NCBI RefSeq assembly: GCF_000165425.1
Contig: NW_001799200.1
Location: 310,178 to 374,177 of the forward strand
Source: Paramecium tetraurelia
Lineage: Eukaryota > Ciliophora > Oligohymenophorea > Peniculida > Parameciidae
DNA length: 64,000 nucleotides
Direction: 5' to 3'
The translations under genes were made by a program, and so were the position numbers. Each line of letters begins with the position of its first letter. The stretch's first letter is position 1. Of this stretch, positions 14,976 to 27,443 are shown piece after piece. The notes under the pieces were generated by a model, which saw only the letters and a list, made by a program, of their open reading frames with translations, did no database searches and was not told where the DNA came from.

Positions 14976-15347
14976 TCACGTATATTAATTACATAAAATA
15001 TAATAAGTATACACCACATACCATATAATAAATTAATATCATCTAACAAATCACCATCCTTACTTTACTCATTCTCATGATTCCTAATTTTTATAGCAGT
15101 TAATCACATTTATTTTTTATTTATTTCATCAAAATTACAAAGAAATGTTAATGATAATGTCTAATTCATTTTAATAATCAAAAATAATTGCATTAAAATA
15201 GTGTTCTTCTGTTCTAATATATATTTAATCAATACAATCATCGATATAATTACCAGGTGTTATCATCAATAATTATATTTATTTATAATATTAATCGATA
15301 CAAATTATTAAAATTCTTCACTCAAAAATTAAATAATATAAAATAAA
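14976..15347. other. Intergenic region, nothing recognised
   Basis: About 370 bp of AT-rich sequence between two co-directional genes; it should hold the terminator of eL43 and the promoter of the acyl-carrier-like gene. Confidence 0.5.
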
Positions 15348-15746
15348 ATGTATAAATTAATATCTAATTTTGCTAAAAATTTATCCACTCAAGTCCCCAT
15401 TTATTCATATCATTTTCCTAATGGTTCAGTTTATAATAATGTAATAATGAATTAATTTAAAGCCAGCAGTTACAGCAAAAAGGATCATAAAAGTAGTTGG
15501 AGAACGATTGAGAAAGATTGATCCAGAAAGAGTATAACAATATAATAAAATTAGTGGGAATCAACTCCAATCACATTTAATACTAATTGGAATGATGCAG
15601 CTGGTTATGTTGATGTTGCAACTTGCATCCACATTCATGACGCTTTAGAAAAAGAATTTGGAATCGAAATTAAAGACAGAGCATTTCTTGTCTCAAGCAT
15701 CGAAACAGCGTTTTATATCGTTAATATTCATCACGATAGTCATTGA
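15348..15746 (+). CDS. Mitochondrial acyl-carrier-protein-like, carrier serine absent
   Basis: Introns of 22 and 23 nt; 117 aa. Residues 1-25 (MYKLISNFAKNLSTQ) look like a mitochondrial targeting peptide. The rest has the four-helix ACP pattern: TAKRIIKVVGERLRKIDPE, then the helix-2 region and HDALEKEFGIEIKD. In ACPs the phosphopantetheine is attached to Ser of the Asp-Ser-Leu motif. The aligned residues here are Asp74-Val75-Ala76, so no prosthetic group can be carried at that position. It may be a structural ACP-like subunit, as ACPs are in respiratory complex I and in LYR-protein partnerships (inference). Confidence 0.85.
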
Positions 15747-16731
15747 GAACAATAAGCTAATGAAAATAATAATAAATATTATAAATAATAGTATTAGAAT
15801 TTGAATAAAAAAATCTATCATACAAGAAATCATAACCCATAATTTAGATACATTATCTAATAAAATTAATTTCTTATTTGTTGTTAGATTAATATAATCT
15901 AATACTGTAAGATATAAACCAAAAGAATATTATAAATGGATCTATTAGGATGAAAATTATTCATTTTACTTTGAAAATTAATAACTATTGAAGATGTAAA
16001 TAACCATTGTAATAAACAAAAATATAAACGACATTAGATTGGCTTAATTATATTTTTATTCATAAATTCATGCAATTTAAGTTTATTTATTATTTGACTA
16101 ATGTAATAAAAATAAAGTATTTATTAGGTTTTAGTATATTAAATCCGATTTCATTTGGTGAAATTAGATCTAAGGATTAGAATCATAATCTCTAATGCAA
16201 TTTGATAACAATGTTTAGATATAATATTAATCAATGCTTGATACATACGTAATAAAACACAATGGAGAATTTATTTAACAAAAAAGAAGTTCAAAATTAA
16301 TTAAGTAACCACAAAGTAATTCCTCAATTTGAAAGTTTATTAATTATGAGTATTTTCAAAAGTAATTATAACCCTAAAACAATTATTAGATTTAAATCAT
16401 CTTTTATAAATCTTAATTATTTTCATTATGAGAAATTATAATTTTTGAAATTAAACTAGATTAATAGCAGTAACAATGATAATAATTAGTATATATATAT
16501 CCTAGTTAAATATCTATGATTAAATGAAATAAAATTTATGAAGAAAATCGAATTAATTGATAAATAATAAAATATCAATCTGTGCTTGCTCATTCTTTGA
16601 TCTCATTGTAAATTCTATTATATATATATTATTTATTACAGAAATTGGGGGAAATTACTATTTAAGTGAGTATTTGATCCCCCTTTATTTTAATTTATAA
16701 AAGGGGGTAATATTATATATAAACAGACCAA
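15747..16731. other. Long AT-rich intergenic region
   Basis: Nearly 1 kb without a supported gene. One plus-strand open stretch of about 110 codons (about 15803-16160) exists, but with TGA as sole stop such lengths arise by chance in this composition. Part of it (YKPKEYYKWIYQDE) looks faintly protein-like. Confidence 0.45.
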
Positions 16732-17651
16732 ATGGATTAAAAAACTAAAGTCGAAGTATATTAATAAAATAATAAAGTAGGCTGATCTATGTGATCAATA
16801 GCATAAATATTTTCAGCAGAGTAAGCCTTTATAATTGAGTTAAATAATAAACATTCGATTAAACTAGCCACGCTAAGATGAGCGTAGATATCATTCAGAA
16901 ACGCTGAAACATGTACTATATTAAATGAAACTCTATTTAGTAAGCTAAGGCCTTCAATATAAATAAATGGCATGAAATGGTGGATAAGGATGAATTGTAT
17001 TAAATGTCATTGACAGGCCATTTGATCAAGGCGATTCAGTTATAAGAGGGGAATGCTACACTAAATAATCTAATAAATGTTACAGAACCTTACCTTCCAT
17101 TTTTGAGAAAGTAGAATGGAAAGAATTTTACAGGAATGGCAACAAGAACTGTGAAAGGTTGTTTGTCTGCAGTTGTTTTTAAAAGAAATGATGAATCAAC
17201 CTGGTCAGTAGATGAAACAAAAGTAGAAGAATTCATTAGTTAGGCTAATAGAAAGTTATTATAATTCTTCGAGAAACTACAGAAAAATTTTCCTAGTTAT
17301 GATAATATTAAAATGGAAAGTAATGATAAGAAAATAAAGAAGAGAATCAAAATGGAATAGAAAAGAGATGATGATTAATTTATTGATAGATTTTAACCTT
17401 ACCTAAATTAGAAACTAGATCCTCAAGACAATATTAAGATTGAGAATCATTATTCAAATTTTGATTAAAATGGAAGTTCTAGAATCAATTCAGATTGGCA
17501 TTTAACCATAAGTGACAATATTTTTAAAAGTTTATATTGTTTGAGATAAGGAGAAAAAATAGATGATCAATTTTTAGGTAGTTTGATAGGGTTTTACAAT
17601 ATCAAACATTAATTAGAAAGAATGGCAGAATGCTAAAGATATATTGATTGA
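16732..17651 (+). CDS. Unknown protein, 288 aa
   Basis: Introns of 25 and 28 nt; ATG at 16732, TGA at 17649. The N-terminal 60 residues are Gln-rich and polar. Residues 75-165 form a compact-looking region (INKWHEMVDKDELYQMSLTG, then NFTGMATRTVKGCLSAVVF). The middle is basic with KKIKKRIK, and the C-terminus is helical. No membrane segment, signal peptide or recognised domain. A nuclear role is conceivable from the basic patch, but this is weak. It is 34 bp from the downstream RING gene, in the same orientation. Confidence 0.78.
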
Positions 17652-17684
17652 TATCATAAATATGTATTAAATATTATAATTAAA

Positions 17685-18568
17685 ATGGGAAACAATTAAA
17701 ATAATAATAATGCTGCTAATCATTAAAGTGTACAACATTTAACCAATGATCCAAATTATCAATAAGTGCTTCGAGATTTATATTAAAACAATCCATAATA
17801 GATAGTTTAGGATTTTCCTTAATATCTACAAAATCAGGATTAACATCCAGCAAGATTTAAACACAATGTCGAAGTCAAGAAAGTTGTTCCAAAACAAAAT
17901 AATACTTACATTAAAAAGGACTCTTTTAAATTAGTATATATAAAATACTTATCATTTCAGGCACAAATAGATGCTAGCACTTATTAAATAGAATTTGTCT
18001 TCGAATGTTTAGAGCCTGTGACACTTAAAATTCATTTGTTAGCCGTTGAAACAATTAATAATGAATTTATTACTTAAAAAATTACTGCCTATTAATCAAA
18101 GACCTACCATTTCGAACCTGTTTCAGCATATAAATTTGATTAGTTTCAGTTTGATATACGATAGATCAAACTAGAAGATTTAGAGTATACAAATTAAGAA
18201 AAACGATAATATCCATTGATCATTGAAATGGTATTAATCCCATAATTATTTAGGAAACATAAGAGAAAGCATTATTTTAATACTGTTTTTTCAAGTTGAA
18301 TTAAAATGAAATACAATTATAGACACTAGAGATTAAGATGTAAAAGAATGGAAAGGCCTTTAGTGTTAGAGATGTTTATGGGGGTTAAGAGGATTAAGAT
18401 AAAGATTGTGTTATTTGTTTGAGTAACAAAGTTAATACATTGATTTTACCATGCAAACATATGAGTTTATGTTAGACTTGTTGCTAAGGGTTGAAGGAAA
18501 GAAGTTCTAAATGTCCAATTTGTAGAAATAGAATAAGCAGCTTTAGAATAATAATGAGAGGACAATGA
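17685..18568 (+). CDS. RING-finger E3 ubiquitin ligase, MGRN1/RNF157 type
   Basis: Introns of 27 and 23 nt; 277 aa. The start MGNNQNNN exposes Gly2, a possible myristoylation site. A middle domain (about 70-200: QIEFVFECLEPVTLKIHLLA, HFEPVSAYKFDQFQ) matches the beta-rich domain before the RING in mahogunin-type ligases and plant LOG2-like proteins. The C-terminal RING is DCVICLSNKVNTLILPCKHM, then LCQTCCQ and CPICRNR, with the C3HC4 spacing. Such ligases ubiquitinate membrane and trafficking proteins. The family match rests on domain order and on the phrase NTLILPCKH, close to the family's DTLILPCRH. Confidence 0.9.
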
Positions 18569-18589
18569 AAATAATTAATTATACCAAAA

Positions 18590-19516
18590 TCATTTTTTTT
18601 ACTTTTATTTCTATAACTTTTATATGGCATTTAATGCCTCTTTTTATTTTTTTTCTGCTTCCTCATCATTTTTCTGAGATTATTATTATTATTATTATTA
18701 TTATTAAGATTATTATTATTATGAACCCTATATTTGCGAGAGTCTTTTAATATGATCCTCAGCATAATAATACATCTCAGTTTAATTTTATTGAATTTGA
18801 AATTTTGAACCTTTTTTTTTATGAACTTTAAACCCAAATATTTTGGATACGTATTCATTTGCTGGTTAAGTAGGATTTAATTCTGAAAATACAGATAAAA
18901 ATATGTGAGGAAACACAGAACCAAAAAATGAACCGTCCACATCACTCATTTACTTTTTAGGAGAATAAACATCCTAACATCTTGGACAGAATATCTTGAT
19001 TATTTATGTAATAGTCGATTACCTTAACTCGAGAAGTTCTTAGGTCGTGACTTAAACCTATTGGCAACACATTCTATCTCTCGCACAAGACTCTAGGACA
19101 CACTCCGAATCTGCCTTATAAATATTTGGATTTCATTAATGTTAATCCCTAGGGAGTAATAATAAATCTAGCATGCAATAAACCATATAATTCTGATGCT
19201 TCATTATAGAGTTCCAAAAATCTTAATTATAATTTTTCATTTAATACTAATCATCCTCTAAATCTTCATCTGTTGGAGTATTTGGAGATAAAATCATTTA
19301 TAATGCTTCTCTAATATAATACTTTAATTGATTTACTCAAAATGATCAAACAACTATTTCAATCCATAAAGATTAAATTAGTCTGCTATAAAAAATTCAT
19401 CAATCTCACAAAAAAAGTGATGGTCTTCTAAATTGCAATACCATTTAATCCACCCATTGTCATTTACGGAAATATCTAATGTTTATGAAATTGAAACATT
19501 TACTGCTTTAAGACAT
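18590..19516 (-). CDS. CKB: Casein kinase 2 regulatory (beta) subunit, copy 1
   Basis: Introns of 28, 26, 26 and 28 nt; 272 aa. N-terminal DNGWIKWYCNLEDHHFFCEI and DEFFIADQFNLYGL match CK2 beta (human WISWFC, FFCEVDEDYI). The zinc ribbon is complete: FGVCPRVLCERQNVLPIGLS and KIFCPRCQDVYSPK, followed by DGSFFGSVFPHIFL. CK2 beta dimers bridge two catalytic subunits and modulate specificity. After the core comes an unusual tail with a poly-Gln run encoded almost wholly by TAA repeats, ending in Lys/Gln. The stop is 22 bp from the convergent RING gene, and the start is 31 bp from the next minus-strand stop, a very tight packing. Confidence 0.95.
18680..18722. repeat. TTA microsatellite coding poly-Gln on the minus strand
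   Basis: A run of TTA/ATT triplets interrupted once. On the minus strand it is in-frame TAA codons, read as Gln in the CK2 beta tail with a Ser interruption. It is prone to length change. Confidence 0.9.
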
Positions 19517-19547
19517 TTTGAATTTAAAATTAATAATAAATCAACAT

Positions 19548-20482
19548 TCATCTATAATAAATAACTAGATTATCAATTCCAAAACTGGCTTCACAAGTGC
19601 TTTTTGATGTTAAGCCTTATAATTACAAATTCAGTTCATTGTGAGTGTGATCAAATATCTTCATAATAGGACTAATCTATATATTAAATTAGCAATACAT
19701 GTTGATTTGATCTCCAAATCTAGAACTTCCACAGAAATTGTTATGATGAGCAGTATTTTCAAATTTATTCTTCCAAACTAATAGTTTTGTAATTTTAAAT
19801 ACTAATTTATTCATCTGCTTTCATGATGATTTATTCTGATTCCCACTAATCAAATACGTGTAATGCTAATTCAACTTTTACTTGAGTATGTTAAGGTAAG
19901 CTGTTAAACTTTTTGCTTAAAGTTTGATTTGTGTTTTCGCAATAGCCTCCAAAGTAATGACCATCTCTCAAATTTTCACATTTACTACTTGATTAATCAT
20001 TGAAATCTAGATGATGCAACAACTCCCACTAAACTAGAATAGTTAATTGATAAACTTTCTTATAATAAGACTTTCTGTTTTTTCTCTTATGTTTTCATCT
20101 TATAAACAGATATCGAACCATTTATAACCAATGGTCTACCTTCTTTCTTTGATTTTAGAGTTCCCACTTTTAACAATTTAGTTTTCAAAACCTAGGCTTC
20201 CAATTTTTTCGTTTTTAAATTTTTAGCCTATTTCTTTATTATGCAATACTTCTATTCCTCCTTTACTCAAAATTTCACCAAACATGCAATTCTTTCTAGC
20301 CCAAGCTCTTCCACTGACAGTTATGGGTGTTTTCATTTCACTTATGCTTTTATTCTTTTTTGACTTCTTTGGTTTAGCTTTATCGTTGGCTTTAAAATAA
20401 AATTAATTTGGTTATTATTACTTTCAAGAGCCACAATAAATAATATGTAGAGGATTAGAATAAATATGAGGAAAGGCTTCAT
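19548..20482 (-). CDS. Secreted or membrane-associated Cys-containing protein, about 279 aa
   Basis: ATG at 20480-20482 opens a strong signal peptide (KPFLIFILILYILFIVALE). A basic linker leads to a domain with RAWARKNCMFGEILSKGG, NLRDGHYFGGYCENTNQ, NSLPQHTQVKVELALHVFD and NNFCGSSRFGD. The Leu-Pro-x-His followed by an alternating strand and Phe-Asp-x-Trp is, as I recall it, a pattern recurrent in ciliate extracellular proteins; its function is unknown. Introns of 32 and 25 nt are clear. Between about 20020 and 20080 one further frame change is needed. A 38-nt GT..AG segment restores it but is long for this genome, so a frameshift is the alternative. Confidence 0.75.
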
Positions 20483-20633
20483 TAATTTATAAAATATATA
20501 TAAATATAAGCAAATATCCGATTCTGGTGGAGAGATTTATTTCTGGTGGAAAACATAGATTTTATCAAATTGATAGGATTTAAATATCGATTAATTCATT
20601 TTTACTAAAAATTATATTATATTTTAACAATTT

Positions 20634-21531
20634 ATGAGCACTAGAACTCCTATTCCAACATTCATACTGAAAACCTATTAAATGCTTGAAGTAAACCCTA
20701 TTGAATATCTTTTAAGGAACAAAAGCATTCTAACATAGTCAGTTGGACTGCTCAAGGCACTGCCTTCATAGTATATAATCAATCGTAAATGGAGAAATAG
20801 GTTTTACAAAATTTCTTCAAACACAGCAATTATTCAAGTTTTGTCAGGTATTCCGTTGTTGTATATGCTTTATAGATAGCTAAATCTATATAATTTCAAG
20901 AAAGTTCGATCAAATGAAGGATAAATATTTAAGCATAAATGCTTTAGAAAAGGAATGAAGTATTTCTATTTTCTTATCTTTAAAAGATCGATGTTATAAT
21001 TTATAAAAAGGAGAAATCAAGAAGATCTTATTGCTCCTGCCATTCAGGAAGAACCAAGTATGCAATTTATCGTTATTTTGATAGCAATTTAAGTTAAGGA
21101 AGAACAGAACTTATTTAAAGAATGTGCCATAGATATCAAGGAGACTAATAATAAGTTGAAAGAAGATATGAAATTATTATAAGAAACATCTTCCTATCTA
21201 ATTGATTAGATGCAGAACTTAAATCATGTAAGAACTTATCAATATAATCAGTTTGTTTACAATTAAAGCGTCGACATCGAAGTAAAATTTAAATAAGTCG
21301 GCTAAATGCTTCACGCAATAAATGAAGAATTAAGATAAGAAAGTATCATTATTTAATATATCTTTAGATAAAAGTGAAACACAAACCAACAAATTTTTAG
21401 GGGAATACAAACCAATTAAAGAAGACCAATTTCAGGAATCTAAAATTGGATCTCCAAATCCCTATGTCGATTACAATAGTACAGCACTTAATCCTTTGGA
21501 TTATGAGTGTTTCATAGACTCATTTTTGTGA
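20634..21531 (+). CDS. HSF: Heat-shock-factor-type transcription factor
   Basis: Five introns (26, 28, 27, 27, 25 nt) give 254 aa. Residues 8-105 form an HSF DNA-binding domain: PTFILKTYQMLEE, IVSWTAQGTAFIVYNQ, LQNFFKHSNYSSFVRQLNLY (recognition helix, near-identical across eukaryotes), then FKKVRSNEGQIFKHKCFRKG. A short coiled coil (about 135-200) follows in the trimerisation position. The tail is acidic and short, with no clear activation domain. HSFs bind inverted nGAAn units upstream of chaperone genes under stress. This small form may be one of several paralogues. It converges on the p24 gene with a 61-bp gap. Confidence 0.94.
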
Positions 21532-21592
21532 TCATCTTATAAACTAAAATTTATATCTATAAATTTAATTATAATATATATTCTCTAATTTC

Positions 21593-22183
21593 TCACACTT
21601 ATCCACTCAAATCCTTGTCTTTGAAATAATTATAAACAATATAGATTTATGACAAACTGATTACAATAAGTATCCCCACTTTGATGACTATGCACCATTA
21701 AACAGACTTTTCTGTTTAATCTAAGATCAATGCATGAGCACTTTCTCTGTCTGATATCCAATGTTGATTTCTGTAAATGTTTTAGAAATTCTTTTATGTT
21801 TTTTATAACTCTTTTGACATTTAATCAAATTGTTCGGTTTATGCATATTCCTTATCAACTCCTTCGAGATCAAAATCGAAACTCACCATTTTGTAGCTCT
21901 TATCTTTACTTTAGAAACAAACGTAATAGTTGCCCTTCTCTTTCAAAATTTCTCTAATTTTTCCATCTTTTGTATTTTGGACTTTAATTAATACTTCTCC
22001 ATCCTTCTTTCTAATAAAAACATCAGTCTAATTTTCATCCAAACCAGAAACAATATAATTTACAGTCAGATTTGAATTTTCCTCAGGCGAATTCACTATA
22101 AAGCATGTTGGCTATTATGAAAGCTACGTCGACAATGACGAACCTAATACTATTAAAGTTGTAATTAATAATAAATATGTCAT
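21593..22183 (-). CDS. p24 / emp24-gp25L cargo receptor
   Basis: Intronless, 196 aa. Signal peptide TYLLLITTLIVLGSSLST; a GOLD-type lumenal domain with the paired cysteines (QPTCFIVNSPEENSNLTVNY and EKGNYYVCFQSKDKSYKMVS); a coiled-coil neck; then one membrane span (KVGILIVISLSQIYIVYNYF) and a short cytosolic tail. The family cycles between ER and Golgi in COPI/COPII vesicles and helps sort secretory cargo. The tail KDKDLSGQV lacks a classical terminal dilysine. Length and order fit the family. Confidence 0.9.
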
Positions 22184-22301
22184 ATTTTTTATTTCAATTA
22201 ATGTCTTCAAGATTTTCATAAAATCATTTCAAATGAGGCTTCATCTTAAATTTTACTTTCCTTTTCTAATATTTACATACAAAAAGTTATTATATTTTAT
22301 T

Positions 22302-23060
22302 ATGAATTTACTCAAAAAGAATAAAGTCAAATAACATACTCCTGAATTATTAGTTGTTAGAACATCCTTTAATTAGAAATTGAAAGGATTTGATAATATC
22401 AAATGCTATATATTAAATAATATTTATAAATTATTTGCCATTTTATAGGATCTTGGGAGTAAAATGAAAAATGGGAACTTAAATTATCGATTTCATTTAT
22501 ATTTTCAATCTGAACTAAAACAGAGTGCTTTCTGATCTATCGTTCTATGATCTAACTTGCTGCGATTAAGATGAAAAAAGAATTTTTCTTTAAAAATGTT
22601 ATTTATAATGAACTAACAATTTTATAGAAATGTAAACATTTTCATGTTTGTACACTTTGATGCTAACTTTTTACATAGAAAATCATTACTATTAGTGAAA
22701 TAGTACATTGTACATTCAAATTAGAGAAAGAGTTATTTATAGATTAATTTGTATTCAGGACTACAGCAAACTTTATTTATCATCAGGATTCAATTGTCAC
22801 AAACTCTTATTTGATACCCAAACTAATCTCAACTATATCACACCTACTTTAGAATCATATAAATAAATAAATCACAAAATTTAAACGAATTTAATCATAT
22901 TCTGACATTGATACTAAAAATAGTAGACAATAGATACACCTTATTTCTGTTGATATTCGAATCATATTTGTATATTTTCTCGTGCTATTTTAGGAAAATA
23001 AGTGATTTTAATTGATAATTCATTGAAAGTTTTAGGTTGATGGTTAAAGAACAATTTACA
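22302..23060 (+). pseudogene. Possible decayed Mo25/HYM1-like gene
   Basis: The stretch starts MNLLKKNKVKQHTPELLVV, reminiscent of the Mo25 N-terminus (a Lys-rich start, then TP-x-E-L-V). Further on, one frame reads NFLHRKSLLLVKQYIVHSNQ, resembling the conserved Mo25 segment NYVTRRQSLKLL. The pieces lie in different frames, separated by TGA codons that no convincing set of short introns removes. Mo25 is the scaffold of the LKB1/STE20-type kinase module. A duplicate left by genome duplication and now decaying fits best; an intact gene with introns I failed to place, or chance resemblance, remain possible. Confidence 0.3.
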
Positions 23061-23130
23061 AAGTAAAGATGGATTTATTTAAAAACAAGAATCATCAAAT
23101 TCCAAACAATAATTTCTAAATTAATGAATA

Positions 23131-23606
23131 TCATGAAAGGCATTGACTTGCAAAACGTTACTCTTGCTTTCTTAATCTCTCATAGAAGTTATAGGCTTTA
23201 ATAAATGAATGTTTTAGCCAAACTTCTATTTTTAGATTATTATAAGCATTCTAGTTATTTTGCATGTTTTTATAAAGGCATGGCTTCTTTCCATTTAATA
23301 CATCAACTACTTAATTAGGAGCAGGCCTTTTATGGTTTTTATAGTAATGTATTAAGGATTTAGCGCTAGAATAGTTTAGTTTTAAATCATCAGCAACCTA
23401 AGGTGATATATTGCAACTTTTACTTATTTGATTGATTTTCCTTCTTAGAAAACTTATACGAACAATAATTATTACGTTCGTATTGGTATTTTGTGGATTC
23501 GTCTAGATGACTTTTTTGTATTCTTTTTATTTTTAACAAAATTTTGTTATTCTTATTCTTTTGCAATTGAATTATTAATAGAAGATTCCTAATCAGTGTT
23601 TTACAT
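23131..23606 (-). CDS. HTH-like small protein, tandem copy A, 149 aa
   Basis: ATG at 23604-23606, one 26-nt intron. Basic N-tail (NFVKNKKNTKKSSRRIHKIP), then a conserved block at about residues 45-90: RTQQLLFVQVFQEGKSIKQ, VADDLKLNYSSAKSLIHYY, KNHKRP. It has the look of a helix-turn-helix (short helix, Gly-Lys turn, Val-Ala-x-x-Leu, Ser-Ser-Ala-Lys recognition-like helix). The C-terminus is unrelated to that of copy B until NFYE. The intron falls exactly between GKSIKQ and VADD, as in copy B. DNA binding is an inference. Confidence 0.82.
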
Positions 23607-24081
23607 ATGAAAGAAAGTCTTAAGAAGGGAAATTTTAAAATAACTAAAAATAATTATTATCAAATTAAGTTATTATTTGTAGCAATTATATTTATATTTG
23701 TTACAATAATTTACTATTTGTGCATTTCTTAGTTATCAATTATTTGCAATCTTTGTAAGGTCTGATAATGATATATTGAATTATTTTTCATTTTATAACA
23801 CATATTTTGATTTAAATTAAATTAAGATTTAATTTTTATATTCATAAAACAGAATTGTAATCTCTTAAAGAAAAGCGTTATTCCTAATAATTGAAAATAA
23901 AGAATAAACCTTATAAATCTATAAAAACACCTAAAAGACTCCTTATTGCCATGATTGCATTCAAACTTCCTTAATAGAAACCTATAAAATATGTATATAA
24001 CTAAGTTTATAATTGAATTTGAAAGTATCATTAATTAATATAAGATATATATTGAATCATGTGTTTATTCTCTGAATATTC
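23607..24081. other. Spacer between tandem HTH-like paralogues
   Basis: 475 bp of AT-rich sequence with no supported gene. Confidence 0.5.
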
Positions 24082-24550
24082 TCAAGGGTTTTGTTGTTAT
24101 TAGAGTAATTAATAAAAATTGTATTATTTAATGGTGTTCTTTTGAATCTGAACGACAACAAACATATTTTTATTGCCATGCTTAGTCTTTTTTATTCCAC
24201 AAGGCTTGGCTTGATTCAAAATACTTGAAATTGCAGATGGGATCGGTCTTTTATTATTTTTATAATAATGAATCAATGATTTTGCACTTGAGTAATTTAT
24301 ACCCAAAGACTTGGCAACCTAAATATTATGTATATGCATATACTTGCTTTATTCGCTTTCCATTAACAAATACCATCTAAAATAACAAAATTTACGTTTT
24401 TAAAGGGATTTTGTGGTAACGTTTGGCATCAGCACTAGCTGACTAACATCCCCTCTAATTTATCGATTCTACCTAGTATTCAGATGATTCCGATCCTTAG
24501 TTCTATCTATCGTCTGATTCTAGTAAGTCAGCATACTAAGATTTCCTCAT
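24082..24550 (-). CDS. HTH-like small protein, tandem copy B, 147 aa
   Basis: ATG at 24548-24550, one 25-nt intron at the same codon as in copy A. Polar Ser/Glu/Gln-rich N-tail, then YHKIPLKTQILLFQMVFVNG, KRIKQVAKSLGINYSSAK and SLIHYYKNNKRPIP, collinear with copy A over about 50 residues. The downstream region (KPCGIKKTKHGNKNMFVVVQ) is largely its own, and both proteins then reach a short Asn-Phe-Tyr element. The block NYSSAKSLIHYYKN is identical between copies while the flanks have diverged, pointing to selection on the motif. Function unknown. Confidence 0.82.
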
Positions 24551-25047
24551 TGAAAATAATTAAGATAAATATATTTTACAGGATATGTTGTTGATGATCT
24601 TTTGAATAGTAGTAATAATAACAATATTATTTATTTCATACCAATTCACAAGCAAAATTTCTTTAAGTATTATAACAGCTTTTTAAAATGTTCAAATTAT
24701 TGTATGATTGTGTCAGAAATGATATGATAAAAATTATAACTAATAATTGCTTAGGTTTATTGCTCTAACGCTAACATTTATTTGATTTCATTTATAAATT
24801 TATATATAAATATATTATGACAGAGAATATGAATAAAATTAGAAATCTATTTATTTTTCAATCCACTTATATTAAAGTATTTTGACAATTCATAAGTATG
24901 ATGAACCCCTCAATTTTTCAGTCTCCAACATTTTCAAACATGACTTAATATAAATTGAACTATTTTGAAAAGTGAAAAAGATATTATTCTTGTCAAAGCA
25001 TCTTAAATTATTATATATATATTTATATTGATATATGAATGTATATT
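24551..25047. other. Intergenic region, nothing recognised
   Basis: About 500 bp of AT-rich sequence between co-directional minus-strand genes. Confidence 0.5.
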
Positions 25048-26595
<1,548 letters not shown>

Positions 26596-26911
26596 TTTTA
26601 TTTGATAAATTTATATTAGATATAAAATAAAGTTTATTTAGTTCTAATTACTTGTTTTTTTAGCTCTTTATAATTATCAGCTATTTCTAAAACTAAATTA
26701 GCAGATCTCAATATCAAAACTTGAAATTCCATAAACATTTGTAATAGAGCCATTAGATGTTAAAATTGATAAGACTACTTGAATTTAATAGATCTAAGAA
26801 CTTATTTTCAATAAAATGAAATTTAGAATAATCTTTATTTTTTTAATTAGATAAGTTCTACTTTTCTTTGAATAATGTATATTATTAATAATAATTACTA
26901 AATAAATTGAA
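26596..26911. other. Divergent intergenic region
   Basis: About 315 bp between the CDPK start and the start of the Cys-rich secreted protein gene. No motif singled out. Confidence 0.5.
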
Positions 26912-27416
26912 ATGAACAAGATTATTATTTTGTCATTGATGACAGCATGTAGTATCGCATATAACTTGAACTATTATCGTGCATGTTAAAAAGCTGCTTG
27001 TGCTGTTCCTTATTAATATTGCTAAAATAAACCTGCCTGTCAGCAAACATTTAAAACTTGTGAAGAATGTATGTAGTTTATTAAAGGTTTTAGAATGTGA
27101 ATCTAGAGAGGATAATTGCTTAGAAGCATGTATTTTTAGTTCATATTCACTGGATGTATAATATTTAGCACGTTGTTCATTGAATAATAAGTGCACGAGT
27201 TCTTTTAAAAGCCATAAGGATATCACATGTCCAAATAGTTGTTAGGAACCAGCAAAATTGGGAAATGAAGCGTGTAGCACACCTAAGACTTACGCTACTA
27301 CAGAATGCATATCAGACTTCTTAATTTAGATTGGGAGAGATGAATGTGCAGGCGAGGATTGTGTATGCAAAATACTACCAGCATTAGACATTTATATTGT
27401 TGGATGTTATTGTTGA
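26912..27416 (+). CDS. Small Cys-rich secreted protein, 159 aa
   Basis: ATG at 26912; signal peptide NKIIILSLMTACSIAYN; one 25-nt intron. The mature part holds about twenty cysteines in closely spaced pairs (for example CQKAACAVPYQYCQNKPACQ, CPNSC, CVCKIL and terminal GCYC). This suggests a disulphide-stabilised secreted or surface protein. No named family was recognised; some ciliate pheromones and secretory-granule proteins share the small Cys-rich look, but that is only a resemblance. A second possible 39-nt GT..AG segment around 27130-27168 keeps the frame either way, so the middle is slightly uncertain. Confidence 0.8.
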
Positions 27417-27443
27417 ATTATTATAAATATAAAATATCAATAT

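Noticed and set aside
15803-16160. About 110-codon open plus frame
   Set aside because: With TGA as the only stop and this AT content, frames of this length are expected by chance; no start, domain or intron pattern supports it.
18631-18858. Asn-rich 75-codon frame in the standard code
   Set aside because: Out-of-frame reading of the TAA repeat in CK2 beta copy 1; the true frame reads Gln.
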